Source: Azospirillum sp. TSH58
GTDB taxonomy: Bacteria; Pseudomonadota; Alphaproteobacteria; Azospirillales; Azospirillaceae
DNA length: 64,000 nucleotides
Assembly (NCBI RefSeq): GCF_003119115.1
Contig: NZ_CP022367.1
Span: forward strand, 1,291,001-1,355,000
Direction: 5' to 3'
In this document: positions 31,996 through 40,960 of the stretch, one piece after another
Numbering within the stretch: the first letter of the stretch is position 1
Layout: each line of letters opens with the position of its first letter
Translations under genes and position numbers: made by a program
Notes under the pieces: generated by a model
Seen by the model: only the letters and a program-made list of their open reading frames with translations
What the model was told of the DNA's origin: nothing
Database searches by the model: none

Positions 31996-33939
31996 ATGCG
32001 CACCCTCCTCCTCGCCCTCTGCGGCATCCTCGCCGCCGCGCCCGGCTGGGCCGCCGGCCTGCATCATGACCTGACCGTCACGCTGGACCCCGCCGCGCGG
32101 CGTTTGGAGGTGGAGGACCGGCTGCGCCTGCCCGCCGGGACGCACCGGCTGTTGCTGGCGCCGGGGCTGGCGGTCGGTGAGGCCCGGCTCGACGGCAAGC
32201 CGGTCGCGGTGCGCGGCAACACCCTGCCGGTGACCGTTCCGGAAGGCGGCGGCGAACTGCGCCTGCGCTACGCCGGGACCCTGCCGCCCCTGACGCCGGA
32301 CTCGCGCGGCGGAGGTGGCGGGGCGGAGGGCGCCTATCTGCCCGCCGGCACCGGCTGGATTCCGACCTCCGAGAACGCGGAGTCTCCGCCGTCCTGGCGC
32401 CTGTCCGTCCGCGTGCCGGCGCCCTTCGTCGCGGTGGCGACGGGCCGTCTGGTGGAGGAGGCACGCGACGGGGCGGGCTACGCCGCGACCTTCGCCGAGG
32501 ACCGCAGCGTCGAGGAACCGTCGCTGTTCGCCGGGGCGTGGCAGGTGACGGAACGGATGCACAATGGAATGCGCCTGCGCACCTACTTCCATCCGGAACA
32601 GGCTCCGCTGGCCGAGGAGTATCTGGACCTCAGCGCCCGAACCATCGACGCGCAGGCGGCGCGGATCGGCGCCTATCCCTTCGCCGGATTCGCCATCCTG
32701 TCGGCGCCGCTGCCGGTCGGGCTGGGCTTTCCGGGGCTGACCTACATCGGGCGTCAAGTGATGCCGCTGCCCTTCATCCGCGCCCAGTCGCTGCCCCACG
32801 AGATCCTGCACAACTGGTGGGGCAACGGGGCGCGGGTGGGCGAAGGCGGCGCATGGCCCGGCAACTGGTCGGAAGGGCTGACCACCTTCATGGCCGACTA
32901 TGCGGCGGCGGAGGCGCGCGGCGAGGACGCGGCGCGGGCCATGCGGCTGGACTGGCTGCGCGACTACGCCGCCCTGCCGGCGGAGCGCGACTCCGTCCTG
33001 ACCGACTTCCGGGCCAAGGTCCACGACGCCGCCCAGATCGTCGGCTACGGCAAGGCGGCGATGCTGTTCCACATGCTGCGCGCCGAGATCGGGGCGGACG
33101 CCTTCGACGCGGGAATTCGCCGCTTCTGGAAGGAGAAACGCCTTCAGGACGCGGGGTGGGACGATTTGCGCCGCGCCTTCGCGGCGGCGTCGGGGCGGGA
33201 CCTTGGCCCCTTCTTCGAACAATGGCTGACCCGCGTGGGGGCGCCGACGCTGGAACTGGCGGGAGCGAGCGCCAACGGTGACGGGGTGGCGCTGACCCTA
33301 CGCCAGGGCGGGCCGGTCTATGGCCTGACCGTGCCGATGGAGGTGAAGACCGCGGCCGGGGTGGAACGCCACACCATCCGGCTCGACGGGCGCGAAACGA
33401 CGGCGACGATCCGGACCGCCGCCGCGCCGCGGGCGCTCGCGGTCGATCCCGGCTTCGCCCTGTTCCGCCGTCTGGCGCCGGGGGAGGCGCCGCCGATCCT
33501 GCGCGACGTGACTCTGGACCACGCGGCCACCACGGTGATCGCCGCCGACGGTCCCGCCGCGGCGGCCGCCCGCGCGCTGGCCGAGCGGCTGGCGGACGGC
33601 ACACCGCGCATCGCCGCCGCGGAGCGCGCCGATCCCGCCGCCCCGCTCGCCGTGATCGGGACGGCGGGGGAGGTGGACCGGCTGCTGGCTCGGCTCGGCC
33701 TGCCGCCGCTGCCGGACAGCCTCAAGGGGCGCGGCACCGCGCGGGTGTGGGCCGCGCGAACCCCGCAGGGCCGCCCGGTTGTGGCGGTGGCGGCGGACGA
33801 CGCGGCGGCGCTCCAGGCGCTGCTGCGCCCGCTGCCCCATTACGGGCGGCAGAGCTGGCTGGTCTTCGAGGGCGCTCGCGCCGTGGACCGCGGCGTCTGG
33901 CCCGCCGGCGACAGCCCGCTGCGTGTGTCTTTCGAGTAG
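31996..33939 (+). CDS. M1-type zinc aminopeptidase, exported
   Basis: 647 residues with a signal peptide (MRTLLLALCGILAAAPGWAA). The zinc site is HEILH at 268-272 with the third ligand Glu in WSEGLTTF at residue 293; the spacing is 20 residues, two more than in classical M1 enzymes. The usual GAMEN motif is replaced by VGLGFPGLTYIG, so the substrate pocket is divergent. The N part is a beta-rich M1-like domain; the C-terminal ~220 residues are an extra region seen in a subgroup of periplasmic M1-like peptidases. It probably trims peptides in the periplasm. The SH3 gene follows after 97 bases. Confidence 0.88.
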   Translation: MRTLLLALCGILAAAPGWAAGLHHDLTVTLDPAARRLEVEDRLRLPAGTHRLLLAPGLAVGEARLDGKPVAVRGNTLPVTVPEGGGELRLRYAGTLPPLTPDSRGGGGGAEGAYLPAGTGWIPTSENAESPPSWRLSVRVPAPFVAVATGRLVEEARDGAGYAATFAEDRSVEEPSLFAGAWQVTERMHNGMRLRTYFHPEQAPLAEEYLDLSARTIDAQAARIGAYPFAGFAILSAPLPVGLGFPGLTYIGRQVMPLPFIRAQSLPHEILHNWWGNGARVGEGGAWPGNWSEGLTTFMADYAAAEARGEDAARAMRLDWLRDYAALPAERDSVLTDFRAKVHDAAQIVGYGKAAMLFHMLRAEIGADAFDAGIRRFWKEKRLQDAGWDDLRRAFAAASGRDLGPFFEQWLTRVGAPTLELAGASANGDGVALTLRQGGPVYGLTVPMEVKTAAGVERHTIRLDGRETTATIRTAAAPRALAVDPGFALFRRLAPGEAPPILRDVTLDHAATTVIAADGPAAAAARALAERLADGTPRIAAAERADPAAPLAVIGTAGEVDRLLARLGLPPLPDSLKGRGTARVWAARTPQGRPVVAVAADDAAALQALLRPLPHYGRQSWLVFEGARAVDRGVWPAGDSPLRVSFE

Positions 33940-34036
33940 CTCCGCCCGCCCGTCCTCTGTCCATGGAGCATACCCCGCCTTTGCCTGTTGTAGGGGGAAA
34001 CGGCGCGCGACGCGCGCGTTCTGCGGGAGAATGCAC

Positions 34037-34678
34037 ATGTCTCGGATGACGACGAGTTTGCTTGGAACCCTGGCCGGCCTCGGCGTGGCGGCGGCGCTGG
34101 CCCTGCCTGCGGCGGCGGCCCCCGGCGACATCCACACGGTGACCGGCGAGAAGGTCAACCTGCGCGCGGCCCCGTCCGACAACGCCTCGGTCCGCTCCAC
34201 CGTCGCCCGCGGCGACGAGGTGATCGAGCTGAAGCAGGAGGGCAACTGGATCGGCGTGCGCTCGATGCGCACCGGCGAGGAGGGCTGGGTCTTCGGCGAC
34301 CTCGTGAAGCGGCAGACGCCCAGCACGCTCGGCGGCGCGTCGTCCGCGGCGTCGGACGCCGGGTTCGGGCGCATCTCCTCGGGCTTCGACGGGCTGCTGG
34401 CCGGCATCAACAACCAGCTCGGCTACCGCTTCGCCGAGCGGGTGGAGCAGTCGGGCAACGGCGCGCTGCGCGTCATCCCGACCCAGGAATGGCTCTACAA
34501 CACCAGCCGCGAGGCCAAGATCTACGCGGCGCTGGCGCTTTACGAGATGTGGAAGAACCACAACAACGGGCGTCCGGTCAGCGTGGCGCTGGGCTCCCCC
34601 GGCTCGTCGGCCATCGCCATCGAGGATTCGGGGCGTGGGCCGGAGCTGTCGCTGCCCGTGATGGGCGCCTCGAAGTAA
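34037..34678 (+). CDS. Exported SH3-domain protein
   Basis: 213 residues from the ATG at 34037; GGAGA precedes it by 6 bases (ATG 34031 is also in frame). The signal peptide LAGLGVAAALALPAAAAPG is followed by a bacterial SH3 domain: HTVTGEKVNLRAAPSDNASV, TVARGDEVIELKQEGNWIGV and EEGWVFGDLVKR. The remaining ~100 residues (LLAGINNQLGYRFAERVEQS; VIPTQEWLYNTSREAKIYAA) are unassigned. It probably binds cell-wall or envelope proteins. It lies 121 bases before hypD, from which it is separated by the FNR-box promoter, so the two are likely separate units. Confidence 0.88.
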   Translation: MSRMTTSLLGTLAGLGVAAALALPAAAAPGDIHTVTGEKVNLRAAPSDNASVRSTVARGDEVIELKQEGNWIGVRSMRTGEEGWVFGDLVKRQTPSTLGGASSAASDAGFGRISSGFDGLLAGINNQLGYRFAERVEQSGNGALRVIPTQEWLYNTSREAKIYAALALYEMWKNHNNGRPVSVALGSPGSSAIAIEDSGRGPELSLPVMGASK

Positions 34679-34726
34679 GGCTCTTTGCGGCGGGAAGGCG
34701 TGACGCCGCCCCGCCGCGCCCCATTC

Positions 34727-34740
34727 TTGATCCGCATCAA
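34727..34740. promoter_or_regulatory. FNR/FixK-type box upstream of hypD
   Basis: TTGAT-CCGC-ATCAA is a perfect FNR/FixK consensus dyad (TTGAT-N4-ATCAA). Its centre is about 66 bases upstream of the hypD ATG at 34800. It predicts anaerobic or microaerobic activation. The CRP-like protein in this window should not bind it; an FNR or FixK encoded elsewhere would. Confidence 0.8.
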
Positions 34741-34799
34741 CGCCAGCGCTCCCCGCCGCCGTCCAAATGCCGCTACGGCAGGCGGATGGGGTGGGGGCG

Positions 34800-35939
34800 A
34801 TGAAGTACGTCGATGAATTCCGGGACGCGGAACTGGCCCGCGGCATCGCCGCCGCCATCGCGCGGGAGGCAGCGACCGGGCGGACCTACCACCTGATGGA
34901 ATTCTGCGGCGGCCACACCCACGCGGTGTCGCGCTACGGCATCCCCGACCTGCTGCCGGACACCGTGCGGATGATCCACGGGCCGGGCTGCCCGGTCTGC
35001 GTGCTGCCGGTGGGGCGGATCGACGACGCCATCGCCATCGCCCGCCAGCCCGGCGTGATCCTGTGCACCTACGGCGATGTGCTGCGCGTGCCCGGCTCGG
35101 GCCGGGTCAGCCTGCTGAAGGCGAAGGCCGAGGGGGCGGACGTGCGGATGGTGCTGTCCACCATGGACGCCCTGCGCATCGCGGAGGAAAACCCGAACCG
35201 CGAGGTCGTCTTCCTGGCCATCGGCTTCGAGACGACCACGCCGCCGACCGCGGTGGCGGTCCACGCGGCCCAGGCCAAGGGCCTCCGGAATTTCAGCGTC
35301 TTCTGCAACCATGTCCTGACCCCGGCAGCCATCCGGGGCATCATGGACAGCCCGGAGGTGCGGAGCATGGGCACGCTGCCGCTCGACGGCATCGTCGGGC
35401 CGGCGCACGTCTCCGTGGTCATCGGCAGCCGCCCCTACGACTTCGTGGCCGGAACCTACGGCAAGCCGGTGGTGATCGCCGGGTTCGAGCCGCTGGACGT
35501 GCTCCAGGCCATCCTGATGCTGGTCCGTCAGGCGAACGAGGGGCGGGCGGTGGTGGAGAACCAGTTCACCCGCGCGGTGACCCCGGACGGCAACCAAAAG
35601 GCCCAGCGGCTCGTCGCCGACACCTTCGACGTGCGCCCCAGCTTCGAATGGCGGGGTCTCGGCTCCCTCCCCGACAGCGGCTTGCGTCTCAAGGAGCGCT
35701 TTGCCGCCTTCGACGCGGAGCGGCGCTTCGCGGTGCCGGGGCGCGCGGTGCCCGACCACAAGGGCTGTGAATGCGGCGACATCCTGCGCGGCGTGAAGAA
35801 GCCCAGCGATTGCAAGCTGTTCGGCACCGTCTGCACACCGGAGAATCCGATGGGCTCCTGCATGGTGTCGGCGGAGGGGGGCTGTGCCGCCCATTACACC
35901 TACGGGCGGTTCCGCGACCACCGATTGGCGGTGTCGTAA
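34800..35939 (+). CDS. hypD: Hydrogenase maturation protein HypD
   Basis: 379 residues from the ATG at 34800 (MKYVDEFRDAELARGIAAAI). It has the HypD signatures: FCGGHTHAVSRYGI, HGPGCPVCVLP (cysteines that carry the Fe(CN)2CO unit), CNHVLTPAAIRGIM and the C-terminal [4Fe-4S] region with KGCECGDILRG, CKLFGTVC and PMGSCMVSAEGGCAAHY. HypD works with HypC to assemble the Fe(CN)2CO group of [NiFe] hydrogenases. Here it is alone: no hypC, hypE, hypA or hydrogenase gene is adjacent, whereas hyp genes normally cluster. A perfect FNR-type box lies in its promoter. A 144-base gap separates it from the TRAP gene. Confidence 0.97.
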   Translation: MKYVDEFRDAELARGIAAAIAREAATGRTYHLMEFCGGHTHAVSRYGIPDLLPDTVRMIHGPGCPVCVLPVGRIDDAIAIARQPGVILCTYGDVLRVPGSGRVSLLKAKAEGADVRMVLSTMDALRIAEENPNREVVFLAIGFETTTPPTAVAVHAAQAKGLRNFSVFCNHVLTPAAIRGIMDSPEVRSMGTLPLDGIVGPAHVSVVIGSRPYDFVAGTYGKPVVIAGFEPLDVLQAILMLVRQANEGRAVVENQFTRAVTPDGNQKAQRLVADTFDVRPSFEWRGLGSLPDSGLRLKERFAAFDAERRFAVPGRAVPDHKGCECGDILRGVKKPSDCKLFGTVCTPENPMGSCMVSAEGGCAAHYTYGRFRDHRLAVS

Positions 35940-36083
35940 CCCTTGGTTTCAACCACAAACCGTTTGTCACGAAATATTTCGGCGGGGAAGCTATTCGCCC
36001 CTTGCACGGCTAACCTTTTGCGGGGGTTCGGAGGACGCTGATAGGTTCGTTCCTGAACAAAAGAACAGGAGGGGACTTCCCGT

Positions 36084-37172
36084 ATGAAACGCCGTTCGTT
36101 CCTTGCCAGCGCCGGTGTCGGCGTCGCGGCCAGCACCCTGGCGGCTCCGGCCATCGCCCAGAGCACGCCGGAGGTGCATTGGCGCCTCGCCTCCAGCTTC
36201 CCGAAGAGCCTGGACACCATCTACGGCGCCGCCGACGTGATCGCGCACCGCGTCGCCGCCATCACCGACAACAAGTTCACCATCCGCCCCTTCGCCTCCG
36301 GTGAGATCGTGCCGGGCCTCCAGGTGCTCGACGCCGTGCAGAACGGCACCGTCGAGTGCGGCCACACCGCCAGCTATTACTATGTCGGCAAGGACCCGAC
36401 CTTCACCTTCGACGCGACGGTGCCGTTCGGCCTGAACGCCCGCCAACAGAACGCCTGGATTCTCCAGGGCGGCGGCATGGAACTGCTGCGCGAGTTCTTC
36501 AAGGGCTACAACGTCGTCAACTTCCCGGCGGGCAACACCGGCACCCAGATGGGCGGCTGGTTCCGCAAGGAGATCAAGACGGTCGAGGACCTGCGCGGCC
36601 TGAAGTTCCGCATCGGCGGCTTCGCCGGCCAGGTGCTGACCAAGCTGGGCGTCGTGCCGCAGCAGATCGCCGGCGGCGACATCTACCCGTCGCTGGAGAA
36701 GGGCACCATCGACGCCGCCGAGTGGATCGGCCCCTACGATGACGAGAAGCTGGGCTTCAACAAGGTCGCCAAGTACTACTATTACCCCGGCTGGTGGGAA
36801 GGCGGCCTGAACGTGTCGCTTCTGGTCAACCAGCAGAAGTGGGAGGAGCTGCCGAAGCCCTATCAGGCGGCTCTGGAGGCGGCCTGCTTCGAGGCGCTGG
36901 CGATCATGAACGCCAAGTACGACTCCGACAACCCCGCCGCCTTGAAGCGTCTGGTGGCCGGCGGCGCCCAGCTCCGTCCCTTCCCGCGCGAGGTGATGGA
37001 GGCCTGCTACAAGGCGGCCTATGAGCTGTACGACGAGACGGCGAAGAACAACCCGAAGTTCGCCAAGATCTACGAGCCGTGGAAGAAGTTCCGCGACGAG
37101 GAATTCCTCTGGTTCCGCGTCGCCGAGAACAGCTTCGACAACTTCACCTTCACCGCCGGCCAGCGCCGTTGA
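36084..37172 (+). CDS. TRAP transporter solute-binding protein (DctP family), copy 1
   Basis: 362 residues; AGGAGG lies 8-13 bases upstream. The N terminus has a twin-arginine signal (MKRRSFLASAGVGVAASTLA, cut near APAIAQS). The mature part is a DctP-like binding protein: SSFPKSLDTIYGAADVIAHR, GLQVLDAVQNGTVECGHTAS, FPAGNTGTQMGGWFRKEI, LKFRIGGFAGQVLTKLGVVP and the GGDIYPSLEKGTIDAAEWIG core. The GGWFRKE and DAAEWIGPYDD segments occur in the subgroup that binds 2-oxo acids such as pyruvate (TakP-like). No small (DctQ) or large (DctM) membrane subunit gene is adjacent. A close paralogue is at 63206. Confidence 0.95.
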   Translation: MKRRSFLASAGVGVAASTLAAPAIAQSTPEVHWRLASSFPKSLDTIYGAADVIAHRVAAITDNKFTIRPFASGEIVPGLQVLDAVQNGTVECGHTASYYYVGKDPTFTFDATVPFGLNARQQNAWILQGGGMELLREFFKGYNVVNFPAGNTGTQMGGWFRKEIKTVEDLRGLKFRIGGFAGQVLTKLGVVPQQIAGGDIYPSLEKGTIDAAEWIGPYDDEKLGFNKVAKYYYYPGWWEGGLNVSLLVNQQKWEELPKPYQAALEAACFEALAIMNAKYDSDNPAALKRLVAGGAQLRPFPREVMEACYKAAYELYDETAKNNPKFAKIYEPWKKFRDEEFLWFRVAENSFDNFTFTAGQRR

Positions 37173-37180
37173 TGAAGGCG

Positions 37181-37208
37181 CGGTGCGGCGCGTCGCGGCG
37201 CCGCACCG
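37181..37208. terminator. Hairpin between convergent TRAP and small gene
   Basis: An 11-bp perfect stem CGGTGCGGCGC / GCGCCGCACCG has a 6-base loop and is followed by TTT. It lies 9 bases past the stop codon of the TRAP gene and probably terminates it. Confidence 0.7.
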
Positions 37209-37229
37209 TTTCGGCCGCTACTGGGGCCG

Positions 37230-37442
37230 CTACTGGGCGGCCACCTTCTGCGACAGGCGACGCAGGTCCTGCGACGCGCGGTCGGCGATGCGCTGGGCGG
37301 CGACCAGCGTGTCCGTCAGGTTGCCAACGTCCGGCGCGATCTCGCCCGCGGCGTCGGACATCTCGTCGAGGGCCTTCACCGCGCTGTCGATCAGGCGGAT
37401 GACCAGCCCCGCGGGGCCGTCGGCGTTGTCGTACCCAGCCAT
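37230..37442 (-). CDS. 70-aa helical protein, unknown
   Basis: Start ATG 37442 with the upstream GGAGAT. The protein (MAGYDNADGPAGLVIRLIDS, then AVKALDEMSDAAGEIAPDVG) reads as two amphipathic helices with heptad-like spacing and ends RLSQKVAAQ. No membrane segment and no known family. Codon usage has the high-GC third positions of neighbouring genes, so it is probably real. Its stop lies in a 12-bp tandem duplication (GGCCGCTACTGG, 37213-37236). Convergent with the TRAP gene. Confidence 0.6.
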   Translation of the reverse strand: MAGYDNADGPAGLVIRLIDSAVKALDEMSDAAGEIAPDVGNLTDTLVAAQRIADRASQDLRRLSQKVAAQ

Positions 37443-37539
37443 TCCAAAATCTCCATGGTTGCGCAACCCAGCCCGAACGACACGGGCACGAGTTTCCATG
37501 GAGGGGGAGGGCCACGCAAGCCGCTTGTTGCCATCGGGT

Positions 37540-37668
37540 TCCCTTCTCCCCCCTGGGGAGAAGGTCAGGATGAGGGGGCGCCGAAGGCGCGCCGGGTAAT
37601 CATCTCAAGAGCTTTTCTCCGCCCTCTCGGGCATGAAAACCCCCTTCACCCACCCCTCTCCCCAGGGG
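37540..37668. repeat. Palindromic repeat with inner CTTCTCCCCCCTGGGGAGAAG hairpin
   Basis: The inner dyad CTTCTCC / GGAGAAG is followed by TCAGGATGAGGGGGCGCC. A distal arm ACCCCCTTCACCCACCCCTC pairs loosely with it. A similar half sequence (AGCCCCAGGGGGGAGAGGGCC) occurs at 37864-37885 beside the ABC-F stop. It looks like a dispersed REP-type element. Confidence 0.5.
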
Positions 37669-37722
37669 CTACAGCGTTCACACATTTTCTTCCTTCCGCA
37701 ACCAATTGAAAATATGGTTTTT

Positions 37723-37809
37723 CCGTCATCCCCGCGAAGGCGGGGATCCAGAGTTTGCCAGACGAACCCTATGGATAAGTCTGGATTCCCGCCTTCGCGG
37801 GAATGACGG
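37723..37809. repeat. Dispersed palindrome, CGTCATCCCCGCGAAGGCGG family, copy 1
   Basis: The outer arms CCGTCATCCCCGCGAAGGCG and CGCCTTCGCGGGAATGACGG are inverted copies, enclosing GGATCCAGA ... TCTGGATTCC and about 30 bases of loop. The copy at 40961-41045 has the same arms with a different loop, which marks a mobile or duplicated repeat family. Confidence 0.85.
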
Positions 37810-37889
37810 AGGAACTTTTTTTTCTTCCAAAGAGTTGCCTAAGCCAAAGATGTATGAATGCCGTAGCCCCAGGGGGGAGAGGGCCATTA

Positions 37890-39509
37890 TCAGTGGATGC
37901 CCGGCGCTTCCTGCCCGGTGCTCGCCACATACTCGGTGTAGCCGCCGCCATACTGGTGGATGCCTTCCGGAGTCAGCTCCAGCACCCGGTTCGACAGGGC
38001 GGCCAGGAAATGGCGGTCGTGCGAGACGAACAGCATGGTGCCCTCATAGGCGCCCAGCGCCGAGATCAGCATCTGCTTGGTGTCGAGGTCGAGGTGGTTG
38101 GTCGGCTCGTCCAGCACCAGGAAGTTGGGCGGGTTGAACAGCATGGTCGCCATGACCATCCGCGCCTTCTCGCCGCCGGACAGGACGCGGCACTTCTTCT
38201 CCACATCGTCGCCGGAGAAGCCGAAGCAGCCGGCCAGAGCGCGTAGCGACCCCTGGCTCGCCTGCGGGAAGGAGGCTTCCAGCGATTCGAAGATGGTCTT
38301 GTCGCCGTCGAGCAGGTCCATGGCGTGCTGCGAGAAATAGCCCATCCGCACGCTGCCGCCGACCGAGACGGTCCCGCTGTCCGGTTCGGTGGCGCCCGCC
38401 ACCAGCTTCAGCAGCGTCGACTTGCCGGCGCCGTTGACGCCCATGACGCACCAGCGCTCCTTGCGGCGGATCGTCAGGTCCAGCCCCTCGTAGATGGTCC
38501 GGCTGCCGTAGCCCTTGTGCACGTTCTTCAGCACCGCGACGTCGTCGCCCGAGCGCGGGGCCGGCGGGAAGTCGAAGGTGACGATCTGGCGGCGCTTGGG
38601 CGGCTCGAACCGCTCGATCTTGTCGAGCTTCTTCACCCGGCTCTGGACCTGGCTGGCGTGCGAGGCGCGGGCCTTGAAGCGCTCGATGAACTTCAACTCC
38701 TTGGCCAGCATGGCCTGCTGCCGTTCGAACTGCGCCTCCTGCTGCTTCTCGCGCAGCGCCCGCTGGCGCTCGTAGAAGCCGTAGTCGCCGGAGTAGCTGG
38801 TCAGCGACCCGCTGTCGATCTCGATGATCTTGTTGACGATGCGGTTCATGAACTCGCGGTCGTGCGAGGTCATCAGCAGGGCGCCCTCGAAGCCCTTCAG
38901 GAAGCCCTCCAGCCAGATCAGGCTTTCGATGTCCAGATGGTTGCTCGGTTCGTCGAGCAGCATGACCTCGGGCCGCATCAGCAGGATGCGGGCCAGCGCC
39001 ACGCGCATCTTCCAGCCGCCGGACAGCATGCCGACGTCCATGTCCATCATCTCCTGGCTGAAGCTGAGGCCGGCGAGCACCTCGCGCGCCTTGCCCTCCA
39101 GCTCGTAGCCGCCCAGCTCGTCGAAGCGGGCCTGGACCTCGCCGTAGCGCTCGATGATGGCGTCCATCTCGTCGGCGCGGTCGGGGTCGGCCATGGCGGC
39201 TTCCAGCTCGGCCAGCTCCGCGGCGACGGTGCTGACCGGGCCGGCGCCGTCCATCACCTCGGCGACGGCGGAGCGGCCGGACATCTCGCCGACATCCTGG
39301 TTGAAGTAGCCGATGGTCGCCTGCTTCTCGATCGCCACCTGACCGGTGTCCGGCAAATCCTCGCCGGTGATCATGCGGAACAGCGTCGTCTTGCCAGCCC
39401 CGTTGGGGCCGACCAGCCCGATCTTTTCGCCCCGGTTCAACGCCGCCGATGCTTCGAGGAAGAGGATTCGGTGACCATTCTGCTTGCTGATGTTGTCGAA
39501 GCGGATCAT
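37890..39509 (-). CDS. ABC-F family ATPase (translation factor type)
   Basis: 539 residues from the ATG at 39509 (MIRFDNISKQNGHRILFLEA). Two ABC domains without membrane parts: Walker A GLVGPNGAGKTTLF and GVNGAGKSTLLKL, signatures LSGGWKMRVALARIL and LSGGEKARMVMATML, and Walker B MLLDEPSNHLD and LVLDEPTNHLD. Between them is the charged P-site tRNA-interacting linker (RQRALREKQQEAQFERQQAM, ELKFIERFKARASHASQVQS). This is the EttA/YbiT/Uup-like group that acts on the ribosome; the N terminus and length fit YbiT best. It is divergent from the AraC gene at 39650. Confidence 0.93.
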   Translation of the reverse strand: MIRFDNISKQNGHRILFLEASAALNRGEKIGLVGPNGAGKTTLFRMITGEDLPDTGQVAIEKQATIGYFNQDVGEMSGRSAVAEVMDGAGPVSTVAAELAELEAAMADPDRADEMDAIIERYGEVQARFDELGGYELEGKAREVLAGLSFSQEMMDMDVGMLSGGWKMRVALARILLMRPEVMLLDEPSNHLDIESLIWLEGFLKGFEGALLMTSHDREFMNRIVNKIIEIDSGSLTSYSGDYGFYERQRALREKQQEAQFERQQAMLAKELKFIERFKARASHASQVQSRVKKLDKIERFEPPKRRQIVTFDFPPAPRSGDDVAVLKNVHKGYGSRTIYEGLDLTIRRKERWCVMGVNGAGKSTLLKLVAGATEPDSGTVSVGGSVRMGYFSQHAMDLLDGDKTIFESLEASFPQASQGSLRALAGCFGFSGDDVEKKCRVLSGGEKARMVMATMLFNPPNFLVLDEPTNHLDLDTKQMLISALGAYEGTMLFVSHDRHFLAALSNRVLELTPEGIHQYGGGYTEYVASTGQEAPGIH

Positions 39510-39649
39510 GTGCGGCTGCGTTCCTGCGGCGTTGTTCCCATGGCGTGGCGGGGGCTCTTATGCCACAGGATGCGCGCCGCGATGGAGTCCTGATCGGTGC
39601 CGTGCAAAAATCGCATTTCGGAACCCGTCCGATGGGAAGGACCGCCGTC

Positions 39650-40354
39650 ATGACGCCGCCGCCCTCTCCGGCGAGGCCGATCTGGGACTACTGGCGCCCC
39701 AACGAAAGCGGCATCGTCGAACTGGGGACGGTGCGCGGCCTTGAGGTGGCCTTGCCGGTGCATTTCCATCGCGAGGATCAGGTGACCTTCGTCCTCGCGG
39801 GGCGGCGGCGCTTCGTCGTCGAGGGCGAGCTGTGCGAGGCCGGTCCCGGCGAGGGGATGCGCATCCCCGCGGGAACGCCCCACCGTTCCCTGCGCGGGCC
39901 GGACGAGGTCGTCTGCGTCAACCTCTACACGCCGCCGGGATTGTACGCCGCGCCGGAGGTGATCGCCGGGCTGGCCCGGCACTGGCGGCGGACGGGCGGG
40001 CTGGGCTGGGCCGACCTGACGCGGATCGCCGAGGACCATCGCCTTTCCAATATGACCGGGGCGGCTCCCGTGGCGGAGCCGACGGGTGGCGAGCCGTGGG
40101 ACAGCGTCGGCGAGGCGGCCCGCCGCGCCGGGATGAGCCGCGAGGGCTTCTCCCGCCGCTTCCGCAAGGAGCACGGCGTTCCACCGCACGCCTTCCGGCT
40201 ACAGGAGCGGCTGAACGACGCGCGGCTCCTGCTCCGCGCGGGCGAGCCGATCGCGGCGGTCGCGGCGGACACCGGCTTCACCGACCAGAGCCATCTCGGC
40301 CGCTGCTTCCGCCGCGCCTTCGGCGTGACTCCGGGCCGCTACCGGGCCGGGTAG
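39650..40354 (+). CDS. AraC-family transcriptional regulator
   Basis: 234 residues from the ATG at 39650 (MTPPPSPARPIWDYWRPNES), supported by AAGGA nine bases upstream; further in-frame starts at 39632 and 39545 look like leader sequence. The N half is a cupin (PVHFHREDQVTFVLAGRRRF, IPAGTPHRS) and the C half the AraC double helix-turn-helix (AARRAGMSREGFSRRFRKEH and VAADTGFTDQSHLGRCFRRA followed by FGVTPGRYR). It probably controls the DMT permease gene 108 bases downstream, by proximity only. Confidence 0.92.
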   Translation: MTPPPSPARPIWDYWRPNESGIVELGTVRGLEVALPVHFHREDQVTFVLAGRRRFVVEGELCEAGPGEGMRIPAGTPHRSLRGPDEVVCVNLYTPPGLYAAPEVIAGLARHWRRTGGLGWADLTRIAEDHRLSNMTGAAPVAEPTGGEPWDSVGEAARRAGMSREGFSRRFRKEHGVPPHAFRLQERLNDARLLLRAGEPIAAVAADTGFTDQSHLGRCFRRAFGVTPGRYRAG

Positions 40355-40462
40355 GTCACATCCGTACCAGACCGCCGCCGCTCCGCCTGCTACCCATCCG
40401 CCAGAGAGCGCCGCGCGGACAGGGTCCGGCGGCACGTCCACTGGCAGTCTTGGGAGCATGGC

Positions 40463-40915
40463 ATGTCCGCCACAATGTCCGTCGTTTCGTACCTCCTGGT
40501 GATCGGTGCCGGGGTCAGCGTCGCGTTGCAACAGGTCCTCAACGCCAACCTGCGGGCCGACCTCGGCTCTCCCTGGTGGGCGGGCTTCGTCAGCTACGTC
40601 GTCGGGATGCTGGCGATGCTGGCGGTCGCGCTCGTCGCGCCGGGACCCCGCCTTGCCGAAGCGGTGAGCGGGGCCGGATCGTGGGTCACCTGGACCGGCG
40701 GGCTGTTCGGCGCCCTGTTCATCGGGACCGCCATCCTGATGGTGCCCCGCCTGGGGGCGGCGACCGTGCTCGCGCTGATCGTGGTCGGCCAGATGCTCGG
40801 CTCGCTCGCCTTCGACCATGTCGGTCTGCTCGGCTTGCCGCAGCAGCCGGTGAGCCCGACCCGGCTGGCCGGCGCCGCCTCCCTGATCCTCGGCGTCGTC
40901 CTGATCCGGCTGTAA
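40463..40915 (+). CDS. DMT-superfamily permease, DUF606 (YdcZ-like)
   Basis: 150 residues, five helices. DUF606 features: VIGAGVSVALQQVLNANLRA, GSPWWAGFVSYVVGMLAMLA, WTGGLFGALFIGTAILMVPR, LGAATVLALIVVGQMLGSLA and DHVGLLGLPQQPVSPTRLAG. Members act as dimers or pairs; in many genomes two halves are encoded together, whereas here only one is present. Substrate unknown. A start 12 bases later (ATG 40475) is also in frame. Confidence 0.9.
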   Translation: MSATMSVVSYLLVIGAGVSVALQQVLNANLRADLGSPWWAGFVSYVVGMLAMLAVALVAPGPRLAEAVSGAGSWVTWTGGLFGALFIGTAILMVPRLGAATVLALIVVGQMLGSLAFDHVGLLGLPQQPVSPTRLAGAASLILGVVLIRL

Positions 40916-40960
40916 GCGGCCGTTTTGAAACGCTCATGTCCCAGCTCGCCCCCATTCGGC

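Larger units (their letters stand above)
37443..37889. other. 447-bp intergenic region filled with repeats
   Basis: This gap holds two different palindromic repeat elements (37540-37668 and 37723-37809), and a short AT-rich stretch near 37810-37850 after them. No promoter or ORF is clear. The ABC-F gene and the 70-aa gene both run on the minus strand, so the gap is upstream of the small gene and downstream of the ABC-F gene. Confidence 0.6.

Noticed and set aside
36040..36070. LexA box around GTTCGTTCCTGAACAAAAGAAC
   Set aside because: GTTC/GAAC words are present, but no pair has the seven-base spacing of the alphaproteobacterial LexA site.
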